Source: JAAHGY01 sp051439365 (GTDB lineage Bacteria > Cyanobacteriota > Cyanobacteriia > CAKZMO01). Taken from it: a stretch of 18,687 nucleotides of DNA. Location: NCBI GenBank assembly GCA_051439365.1, contig JBFRWC010000270.1, positions 1 through 18,687 on the forward strand, given 5' to 3'. This document shows, one piece after another, positions 1 through 5,600 of the stretch. A model generated the notes under the pieces. It worked only from the letters and a program-made list of their open reading frames with translations. It did not search any database and was not told the DNA's origin. The position numbers and the translations under genes are program-made. Positions within the stretch are counted from its first letter, which is position 1, and every line of letters starts with the position of its first letter.

Positions 1-453
1 ACAGTAGACACTCCTGTTGCAAGCGATCTCCCTCCCTCTGAGGATAGAGAAGCCAGAGATAGTGAAATCAACAGCACTGGAGGACAAGTCTACAGTGCTC
101 CCATCGTTCGCCGTTCTGGGGGCACACCCGTCATCCAAGTATTATTCAACAACGAATATACAGTGGAAATGATTGTGGATACTGGGGCCAGTGGCACGGT
201 GCTTACTCAACGAGTGGCCCAAGCCTTAGGGGTAGAACCGACAGGACGCACCAACGTTTCCACGGCTAGCGAGCAAAATGTCAGCTTTTTGCTAGGGAAC
301 GTGGATTCCATCCAAGTTGATGGGGCACAACGGAACAACGTGGTGGTGGCGATCGCTGGACCTAGTTTAGAGACGGGCTTGCTCGGTAATGACTTCTTTG
401 GCCAATACGACGTCACCGTTCGATCAGATGTGGTGGAATTTCAGGAACGATAA
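1..453 (+). CDS. Retropepsin-like aspartic protease, C-terminal part (5' end outside window)
   Basis: The frame is open from base 1 to the TAA at 451-453, so this is the last 150 residues of a longer protein whose start lies upstream. A linker rich in Asp, Glu and Ser comes first. Then comes a retropepsin-type domain with the catalytic motif DTGAS (visible residues 60-64, inside MIVDTGASGTVL) and the late hydrophobic-Gly motif GLLGNDFFGQYDV. Single-domain proteins of this clan AA type (TIGR02281-like) work as homodimers, with one Asp from each subunit. In cyanobacteria they often follow a signal peptide or TPR region, which cannot be seen here. The substrate is unknown. The domain assignment is firm; the total length is unknown. 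Confidence 0.85.
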   Translation, partial: TVDTPVASDLPPSEDREARDSEINSTGGQVYSAPIVRRSGGTPVIQVLFNNEYTVEMIVDTGASGTVLTQRVAQALGVEPTGRTNVSTASEQNVSFLLGNVDSIQVDGAQRNNVVVAIAGPSLETGLLGNDFFGQYDVTVRSDVVEFQER

Positions 454-509
454 AGATTCTGCCAGCGAATGACATGTTACAGTCTAGACGGTTATGGCGG
501 TCCTAATGG

Positions 510-544
510 GCGATACTCCTTCAGGAGTGGCGTTGCGCCATCGC
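510..544. repeat. Dispersed repeat with nested hairpins (three-way junction)
   Basis: Between the protease and malQ, a 35-bp unit folds completely. The outer arms GCGAT (510-514) and ATCGC (540-544) enclose two hairpins: ACTCCT-TC-AGGAGT (515-528) and GGCG-TTG-CGCC (529-539). Every base outside the loops is paired. The style matches the small dispersed repeats known from filamentous cyanobacteria (established knowledge). The assignment to that class is inference. Confidence 0.6.
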
Positions 545-610
545 ACCAGTTCAAGCTAGCTCAAGCTATCGTCATGTGATCGCAAGCTCATCTAATCACA
601 TATAACTGTT

Positions 611-2128
611 ATGCCATTTCCTCGTTCGAGCGGAGTTTTACTACATCCGACCTCTTTCCCTGGCCCCTTTGGTGTAGGTGATGTGGGTAGCGCAGCCTAC
701 CGATTCATCGACTTCTTACAGCAGAGCAAACAAACAATTTGGCAAGTGTTGCCGTTGGGGCCAACGGGACACGGGGATTCACCTTACATGTGTTATTCCT
801 CCATGGCGGGGAACCACATTCTCATCAGTCTGGAAAAACTGGTGGAGCAAGGGCTATTAAGCCAAGCCGATTTGGAACGCGATCGCCCTAATTTTCCCAC
901 CCATTACGCCGACTATAATCAGGCCATTCCCTTCAAGATCAACTTACTGACCCAAGCGGCCAAGAATTTTGTAGCTAACGCTACGGCGGATCAGAAATCA
1001 GCCTTCGATGCGTTTTGTAGCGATCGCCAAGACTGGCTCGATGATTACGCCCTATTTATGGCCCTGAAGCAAGCCAACAACGGTAAGTCCTGGACTGAGT
1101 GGGATCAGACCCTGGTTAAGCGCAAGCCAGAAGCCTTAGCCTACTGGCAAGAGCAGCTTGCTGACACCGTCTTCCAGCATAAGTTCTGGCAGTTTGAGTT
1201 TTTCAACCAGTGGTCCGCCCTGAAAAAATACGCGAACGAGCGAGACGTAATCATTTTTGGGGATATGCCCATCTACGTGGCCCACGACAGCGCTGACGTA
1301 TGGGAGTCCCCTGAGATTTTCCAGCTCAACCAGGAAACAGGCGATCCGGCGTGGATGGCAGGCGTTCCCCCCGATTATTTCAGCGAAACAGGCCAGTTAT
1401 GGGGTAATCCCATCTATAACTGGGAGAAAATTCAGCAGGATGATTTCAAGTGGTGGGTACGCCGCTTCAAAGGGTTATTGGACTATGTGGATATCCTGCG
1501 GATTGACCATTTCCGAGGATTTGAAGCCTATTGGCAAATTCCCTTTGGTGAAGAGACTGCAATCAATGGCCATTGGGTCGGAGCACCGGGTCATCAATTG
1601 TTTGAGAAAATTGGTGCTGAGTTAGGCAAGCTGCCGATTGTGGCGGAAGATTTGGGTATCATTACGCCGGAAGTGGAACATTTGCGCGATCGCTTCCAAT
1701 TCCCTGGCATGAAAATCCTCCACTTTGCCTTTGGTGGTGACGATGGTAATCCTTACCTGCCCCACAACCATGTTGAAAACTGCATTGTTTACACAGGCAC
1801 CCACGATAACGACACCAGTATCGGTTGGTTCGAGCAACTGCCCCACTGGGAGCGGGATAAACTCATGGGCTACATCGGTGGCATCGACCAAGACAGCGTT
1901 CACTGGAAGATGGTGCATTTAGCCTTTAGTTCCGTGGCCAACCAAGTAATTGTGCCCCTCCAAGATTTGTTTGGCGTGGGCAGCGATTGTCGCATGAACA
2001 CCCCTGGTAAGCCCAGCGGCAACTGGACCTGGCGCTATGAAGAGGGTCAGTTGACGGCTGAGGTGGGCGATCGCCTCGGCAACCTCACCAGCCAACACAA
2101 CCGGGAATGTTCCCCCGTCACCCTGTAG
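611..2128 (+). CDS. malQ: 4-alpha-glucanotransferase (amylomaltase, GH77)
   Basis: Disproportionating enzyme that moves maltodextrin segments between alpha-1,4-glucans in the cytoplasm and serves glycogen turnover. At 505 residues it matches the usual bacterial/plant D-enzyme length. Family landmarks run in order. The N-terminal block SSGVLLHPTSLPGPFG-like (residues 6-21) is followed by WQVLPLGPTGHGDSPY (44-59). The nucleophile region RIDHFRG has Asp299. The acid/base region VAEDLG has Glu346. The transition-state Asp399 is in GTHDND. The conserved tail GNWTWRY lies at 470-476. All three catalytic acids are present. The ATG at 611 is chosen because it begins just before the first conserved block; no clear Shine-Dalgarno sequence precedes it. 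HIP1 sites lie inside the gene, as in native genes. It appears monocistronic, followed by strong palindromes. Confidence 0.96.
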   Translation: MPFPRSSGVLLHPTSFPGPFGVGDVGSAAYRFIDFLQQSKQTIWQVLPLGPTGHGDSPYMCYSSMAGNHILISLEKLVEQGLLSQADLERDRPNFPTHYADYNQAIPFKINLLTQAAKNFVANATADQKSAFDAFCSDRQDWLDDYALFMALKQANNGKSWTEWDQTLVKRKPEALAYWQEQLADTVFQHKFWQFEFFNQWSALKKYANERDVIIFGDMPIYVAHDSADVWESPEIFQLNQETGDPAWMAGVPPDYFSETGQLWGNPIYNWEKIQQDDFKWWVRRFKGLLDYVDILRIDHFRGFEAYWQIPFGEETAINGHWVGAPGHQLFEKIGAELGKLPIVAEDLGIITPEVEHLRDRFQFPGMKILHFAFGGDDGNPYLPHNHVENCIVYTGTHDNDTSIGWFEQLPHWERDKLMGYIGGIDQDSVHWKMVHLAFSSVANQVIVPLQDLFGVGSDCRMNTPGKPSGNWTWRYEEGQLTAEVGDRLGNLTSQHNRECSPVTL

Positions 2129-2149
2129 CGTTCTTGAGATTGCCCCGCT

Positions 2150-2261
2150 GCTTCCCAGTGTCCCGCTGGGAAGCTTCGCCAGAGGCTCTGGCTCGTGTTT
2201 GAACTGGAGCCAGAGTCTCCTTATAGGCACCCAGTCAGAGACTGGGGCACCAGACACGAGC
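2150..2261. repeat. Cluster of nested palindromes downstream of malQ
   Basis: Starting 22 bp after the malQ stop, successive perfect stems occur. GCTTCCCAG/CTGGGAAGC (2150-2158, 2166-2174) is first, then GCCAGA/TCTGGC (2178-2192). CTCTGGCTC/GAGCCAGAG (2186-2194, 2207-2215) competes with that one. CCCAGTC-AGA-GACTGGG (2230-2246) follows. A long-range pair GCTCGTGT (2191-2198) and ACACGAGC (2254-2261) encloses the second half. The first hairpin could end malQ transcription, although no T-run follows. The whole resembles dispersed palindromic repeats common in filamentous cyanobacteria (inference from style). Confidence 0.55.
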
Positions 2262-2263
2262 TT

Positions 2264-2296
2264 AGAATCCCGGTTTCTTTGAGAAGCCGGGGTTCT
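2264..2296. repeat. 15-bp hairpin repeat (AGAA...CCGG type)
   Basis: The left arm AGAATCCCGGTTTCT (2264-2278) and right arm AGAAGCCGGGGTTCT (2282-2296) pair over 15 positions. Two are G-U pairs if transcribed, and the loop is TTG. It lies immediately upstream of the small gene at 2326. A degenerate right arm is carried along with the duplicated copy of that gene near 5018-5036, so arm and gene were copied together. Confidence 0.55.
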
Positions 2297-2325
2297 GGGT
2301 TAGCGTTTAACTAAGAGGAACCGTG

Positions 2326-2637
2326 ATGCCTGATCCTGCAATGCCAGCCAAATTCACCATTAACTGTCCCCCAGAGTACGAGTACAAATTACTCGCCGCC
2401 CTCGCTTGTTTTCTCAATCGCCCCATCGCAACGCAGGCCACCGCTGCCTTATCGATGTATTTACGTCAAGGTCATGATCGGATCATGCCCCAAGTGCGCT
2501 ACTACGCCCATAAAGCCGGGATGAGCGAGTACGAATTGCTAGACAAAATCGCTGCTGATCCTCAGTGGGTTTATGACAATGTGGTGCAGGGTAATCCTAT
2601 CCATCCCAGTGACGAGGCTGACGTTTTTAGCGGCTGA
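2326..2637 (+). CDS. Small hypothetical protein, about 103 aa
   Basis: The function is not recognised. The ATG at 2326 is preferred because GAGGA (2315-2319) sits six bases upstream; an in-frame GTG at 2323 and an ATG at 2341 are alternatives. Counting from 2326, residues 6-17 begin a beta-like stretch (MPAKFTINCPPE). A helical run around residues 18-45 follows (EYKLLAALACFLNRPIATQ), then a basic, amphipathic C-terminal half. A short strand followed by helices resembles ribbon-helix-helix type regulators, but that is only a guess. A second, truncated copy of the beginning of this gene, with its ribosome-binding region, lies at 5018-5152. Of the 65 bases from 2341, 61 match the copy. That conservation and the good ribosome-binding site support a real gene. 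Confidence 0.65.
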   Translation: MPDPAMPAKFTINCPPEYEYKLLAALACFLNRPIATQATAALSMYLRQGHDRIMPQVRYYAHKAGMSEYELLDKIAADPQWVYDNVVQGNPIHPSDEADVFSG

Positions 2638-2707
2638 TTTTGGCGATCGCCACCCAGGTTATTTCCTTATCGTTACGGGCAAGACAAAACAGGTGGAGCA
2701 CAAATAG

Positions 2708-3008
2708 CTTTTCATTCATGACGGCCTCACCATTCGTACCATCGATTCCTTAAAGAAGTTACTCAAGCTATTGCCCATTGATGATAAACCCCCTCGAAAA
2801 GCTAAACGGGTTGAGACGTTGAGTACTTATCTACTTGGGGCCAGGATTAGAAACGATCTGGCGCGAATTGGATACCTTACAGCAGGCGGCGATCGCTGAA
2901 GCGGTTCATATCACTGGAGGGGGAGACAATCCCGATCAGTTTTATGCCAAGTATGGTGACTATCCCAACTCCATCGCACTATCGGCTCGATGGGTAAATT
3001 CGTTGTAA
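2708..3008 (+). pseudogene. Frameshifted remnant of a SAP-like / helicase-type N-terminal gene
   Basis: Two adjacent reading frames together give one protein-like segment. The first (about 2708-2836) reads TIDSLKKLLKLLPIDDKPP and then a basic RKAKRVETLSTYLLG stretch, which looks like a SAP-type helix-loop-helix. The second (about 2835-3008) reads GPGLETIWRELDTLQQAAI and later DQFYAKYGDYP. The sense passes from one frame to the other at TTGGGG near 2835, consistent with a one-base frameshift. No start codon is evident; an in-frame TAG lies at 2705. From memory, this combination is typical of the N-terminus of large cyanobacterial helicase-like proteins. The rest of such a protein is missing, so this is a decayed fragment. 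Confidence 0.5.
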
Positions 3009-3032
3009 ATTGCGTTTCTAAGAGAACTATAG

Positions 3033-3281
3033 AGAATTGAAGAACTGAGACAGACTGCCATTGGCAAGAATGAATATAGAGAAATACTCAGCCTGCTATA
3101 TAACAAAGGAGTGTACACTGACTGTATGGATTATCTCAAGCAAGAACATAAGCGATGCAAGGCGATTCTCTACACGAAAGAGAAAACAGAACATAGGGAC
3201 ACTATCGCGTCGATTCTAGTGAGAATTACTTCAAACAAATTTCTATCAAAACTTAGGAAAGATGTTAAAAGTTATGTGTAA
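3033..3281 (+). other. Unassigned AT-rich open frame (possible 51-aa gene or relic)
   Basis: An open frame runs from a stop at 3030-3032 to TAA at 3279-3281 and encodes a Lys- and Tyr-rich, soluble-looking peptide. The best start would be the ATG at 3126, with AAAGGAG about 13 bases upstream (3106-3112), giving 51 residues (MDYLKQEHKRCKAILYTKEK and onward). It resembles no family I recognise. Its composition is more AT-rich than flanking genes and it abuts the transposase relic, so it may be the tail of a lost gene. Low confidence that it is expressed. Confidence 0.25.
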
Positions 3282-3424
3282 ACTAAAATGAGTGCAAAGA
3301 CTCTCGAAAAGGTATCGTGGGAGAGAATCCCATTCAGCAATTCGAGAAAGGTAGAGAGCCACTCGACTTCTTCTTGACCATAGGCGGCGACCACCACCAT
3401 ATTGTCCGCCTCTGCTCGTTGCAC
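3272..3424 (-). pseudogene. ISAs1-family transposase fragment
   Basis: On the minus strand, 3424 down to about 3290 reads ADNMVVVAAYGQEEVEWL, then STFLELLNGILSHDTFSRVF. This is close to the N-terminal signature of ISAs1-type transposases (xYGxxxxxWLxxFLxLxNGIPSHDTFxRVF). The frame is stopped just upstream (TAA on the minus strand) and at 3272-3274. Only about 45 codons survive and the DDE catalytic core is absent. No terminal inverted repeats could be found around it. It is an inactive relic showing that an insertion sequence once entered this region. Confidence 0.65.
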
Positions 3425-3630
3425 TCTAGGCCATTAGAGATGCGATCGCCCATGCGTTTCACTGGATTGACAACAAGAAAACCAGTGTCGCTTGAATAGA
3501 GGCGCAAATGCTCCTTAGATCGTGGATGCGATCGCTACAATCAAGATTAAACCTACCCAATTTCTCACTGATTAAGGATGGGTTAAGAGAGCGCGATCGC
3601 CGTATAACTTAACCAAAACCTAGTCGTCAT

Positions 3631-3834
3631 TTGGTCAAGTTTGCCACGGTATTAACATCCCACGTTGTCCATAGTGATCCAGAGATTTGGGGGGGATCTC
3701 CCGTTTTTGTTGGCATCCGTGTACCCATGAAAAATCTGCTTGAGTATCTTGAAGCTGGCGATTTATTGAAGGTTTTTCTAGGCCATTTTCCCACTATTCA
3801 TCGAGAACAAGCGATCGCAGTGCTTGAAAATTGA
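3631..3834 (+). CDS. DUF433 (PF04255) antitoxin-like protein
   Basis: A 67-residue protein whose middle, SDPEIWGGSPVFVGIRVPMK (residues 15-34) and then LLEYLEAGDLLKVFLGHFPT, is a clear DUF433 domain. It ends in the family's REQAIAVLE motif. DUF433 proteins are usually the DNA-binding antitoxin partner of a PIN-like toxin encoded just downstream. Here no toxin-like frame follows before 4160, so this copy is an orphan or the remnant of a broken pair. The start is uncertain: the frame is stopped at 3610 and the only usable codon before the domain is TTG at 3631, without a Shine-Dalgarno sequence. The protein is near the lower end of the family's length. Confidence 0.72.
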   Translation: MVKFATVLTSHVVHSDPEIWGGSPVFVGIRVPMKNLLEYLEAGDLLKVFLGHFPTIHREQAIAVLEN

Positions 3835-3887
3835 TTTGTGGATTCAGGGAACTGCTCAAGCAAGTTGAATTTATCTGATGTAAATAT

Positions 3888-3960
3888 TTAGGCACAGTTA
3901 ATCGTGCTTAGGCACTTTTGATGTCAGTATTAGAGATGGTCAATGGTCCTTAGTGCCTTA
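3888..3960. repeat. Short repeated box TTAGGCAC in the 3835-4159 spacer
   Basis: The 325-bp spacer holds TTAGGCAC at 3888-3895 and 3908-3915, exactly 20 bp apart on the same face of the helix. A near-inverted GTGCCTTA follows at 3953-3960. This could be a regulator site for the gene at 4160 or simple repeat debris. The rest of the spacer holds the repeat at 4015-4073 and no gene that I can see. Confidence 0.3.
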
Positions 3961-4014
3961 AGTTGGCAACCCAGCAAAACTATGCTCTAAGGTCATTTCC
4001 GAGAAAAAATATAC

Positions 4015-4073
4015 CGCTGTAGGGTGCTGTATAGCCCAAAGGGCATACCAGAAAAGCGCCAGCGTAACGCACC
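4015..4073. repeat. Dispersed repeat, copy 1 (long form)
   Basis: It begins CGCTGTAGGGT (4015-4025) and ends AGCGCCAGCGTAACGCACC (4055-4073). Both blocks recur without mismatch at 13969-13979 and 13986-14004. Here they are separated by 29 bases, including a small GCCC-AAA-GGGC hairpin (4034-4044); in the other copy only 6 bases lie between. The GGTGC...TAACGCACC style is common among cyanobacterial dispersed repeats. Confidence 0.65.
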
Positions 4074-4159
4074 GAAGGTTGGTAATTTTTTTACAAGAAA
4101 GGGCCTAACTTAAGGGAAGGCTTGCTGTGAAACTAATAGGTTAGTAGGACTGTATTGTC

Positions 4160-4831
4160 ATGAGCAATTGGGAATTTCACTTTAGAAGTTTTGGCGAGAA
4201 CCAAAGCTGGTTTGGTGTGTATCATGCGGGTTGTGGAGGAACACCTTGGCACGGTGGTTGCCCACTTTGTTGGTCGTGCTATGTCACCAATAATCCTGGT
4301 GGAGGCCAATCATCGGTGTACTGTCCCTCCGATTGGGTGATTAACTTTGGTGCATGGTTTCAAGTTATCGTTGATAGCATAGAGGAAGCGGCAAATATTG
4401 GCTTGGCGATCGCCTCTGAAGGAGAGGATGAAGAAGCAATTGAAGATGCGATTGAGGGAGCCTTCGATGTTGCAAGAGATGTGATCAAAGCTGAAAAGAA
4501 GCAACATCGACTGAATACAGAAGACTTAGGGAAGGCTTTACACGAAAATTTTAACAAAGCTTGTTATTCTATTGGCAAGACACCAGAAGAAGTCAGATCC
4601 TATGCACGCCGTATGGGCCTCGGAGATAATTGGGGATTTATCAGCGGCAAGACTTACCAGGAAAAGATTTACAACGACAACCGAATTAATGGTGATCATG
4701 GTTGGGTGGTTTTGTACGCTAACAATGGCGATGGGGTTAGCCAAGCTGCCAATCATGCCTTTATTCAAAATGGCCACTTGATCTACATGTGGGACCCAGA
4801 TAACTATCACGGCTTTTGGAATTACTGGTAA
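4160..4831 (+). CDS. Unrecognised 223-aa Cys-rich protein
   Basis: I do not recognise a family. The ATG at 4160 has AGGA (4146-4149) ten bases upstream. There is no signal peptide or long membrane segment. The N-terminal region is rich in Gly, Trp and Cys: Cys25-X8-Cys34-X2-Cys37-X2-Cys40, then Cys55, a spacing that could bind a metal or form disulfides. Residues 60-112 are helical and very acidic (SEGEDEEAIEDAIEG), then basic. The C-terminus contains ANHAFIQNGHLIYMWDPDN (His199, Asp212). That loosely recalls the His...Asp end of papain-like or C39-like folds, with an N-terminal Cys as possible nucleophile. This is speculation. The gene stands alone between a dispersed repeat and a HIP1 hairpin, inside a decayed accessory region. 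Confidence 0.7.
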   Translation: MSNWEFHFRSFGENQSWFGVYHAGCGGTPWHGGCPLCWSCYVTNNPGGGQSSVYCPSDWVINFGAWFQVIVDSIEEAANIGLAIASEGEDEEAIEDAIEGAFDVARDVIKAEKKQHRLNTEDLGKALHENFNKACYSIGKTPEEVRSYARRMGLGDNWGFISGKTYQEKIYNDNRINGDHGWVVLYANNGDGVSQAANHAFIQNGHLIYMWDPDNYHGFWNYW

Positions 4832-4903
4832 GAAGACCGTCTTGTTGGGTTGTCGAGTCCCAATATCCAGAAATTCACCGTCTCTTACGGAACCGCTAGA
4901 ACG

Positions 4904-4937
4904 CGATCGCCTCCAATTGGCCGATTGGGGGCGATCG
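4904..4937. repeat. Hairpin with HIP1 arms after the Cys-rich gene
   Basis: CGATCGCCTCCAAT (4904-4917) pairs with ATTGGGGGCGATCG (4924-4937) over 14 positions, with one T/G wobble and a 6-base loop TGGCCG. It lies 73 bp past the stop of the Cys-rich gene and could act as a terminator, although no T-run follows directly. Both arms contain the HIP1 core CGATCG. Confidence 0.5.
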
Positions 4938-5017
4938 TCATTGTCAATGATCTTAGTGAGAGTTTTAGTTTAATCGTACTAATTTTTGTTTGATCGGAGT
5001 CTAAAATATGGTCCTCA

Positions 5018-5152
5018 AGGAAACCGGGGGTCTGAGTCGCTTTTAACCAAGAGGAACCGCCCTGTCTAATCCTGATAATGCCAGCCAAACTCACCATTAA
5101 CGGTCCCCCAAAGTACGAGTACAAATTACTCACCGCCCTCGCCTGTTGTCTC
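5018..5152 (+). pseudogene. Truncated duplicate of the small gene at 2326-2637
   Basis: This block repeats 2281-2415: a degenerate right hairpin arm, the TTTAAC-AAGAGGAACC leader, and the coding start. From the ATG at 5078 to 5142 the match is 61 of 65 bases (MPAKLTINGPPKYEYKLL against MPAKFTINCPPEYEYKLL). Similarity ends abruptly near 5152 and the frame continues into unrelated sequence to 5275. The equivalent of the preferred upstream ATG (2326) is lost. The encoded piece therefore lacks about three quarters of the protein. It is called a pseudogene because the conserved C-terminal half is missing. A hybrid 65-aa product cannot be excluded. Confidence 0.7.
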
Positions 5153-5180
5153 TTGATGATGAGAGCGATACGCACCCAAC

Positions 5181-5203
5181 CGCGACAAGTGGGGCTTGTC
5201 GCG
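5181..5203. repeat. Perfect 9-bp hairpin
   Basis: CGCGACAAG (5181-5189), loop TGGGG, CTTGTCGCG (5195-5203). It sits just after the point where the duplicated gene copy loses similarity. It is followed by an ATTGT-T-ACAAT palindrome near 5214-5224. It could be a terminator or repeat fragment marking the rearrangement edge. Confidence 0.5.
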
Positions 5204-5342
5204 AGATGGAAAATTGTTACAATCATTAATACATTTTTTGTTCAGTGTAGGGTTTTCAGGCCACTCGTCCCATGAATCTAGGCGTGGTTCAGCGGTAAAG
5301 CCCGCACAGTCGCCATATTATAGAAGGAGCTTATAAAACGAT

Positions 5343-5600
5343 ATGCCCAAGTATCCTAAGCACACGAAAGCCCATTTAACCCGGAAAATCCCCACGCGGC
5401 TCTCTGCCAACGCGAAAGCTTTGGAAAAGGACAAGATGAAATACTACATGGGAGCCAAGCTGATTGAGATTGGCGTTGACCCCAAGACGGCCATTTTGCG
5501 GTGGAATTTTAGTAATCAAGGGCGGATGGAAGAGTGGACCTGCTGGGCCTACTGGGGGGAGAGCCGGGATCAGGTGCTTCAGTCCGAGGGCAGGTTGTAA
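5343..5600 (+). CDS. Small basic hypothetical protein, 85 aa
   Basis: Not recognised. The ATG at 5343 is preceded by AAGGAG (5324-5329), 13 bases away, which is a little long but usable. The N-terminus is strongly basic (MPKYPKHTKAHLTRKIPTR). It is followed by an amphipathic helix (residues 25-45) and a Trp-rich C-terminal part (LRWNFSNQGRMEEWTCWAYW). The codon pattern looks coding and the protein appears complete and soluble. The basic tail could contact nucleic acid, but this is a guess. It is convergent with the RluA-like gene: its TAA ends at 5600 and the neighbour's stop begins at 5601, so there is no spacer between the two stops. Confidence 0.6.
   Translation: MPKYPKHTKAHLTRKIPTRLSANAKALEKDKMKYYMGAKLIEIGVDPKTAILRWNFSNQGRMEEWTCWAYWGESRDQVLQSEGRL

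Noticed and set aside
5276..5315. tRNA-like stretch resembling a D-arm (GGTTCAGCGGTAAAGC)
   Set aside because: There is no matching acceptor stem, anticodon arm or T-arm (GGTTCGA) downstream; at most a fragment or chance.
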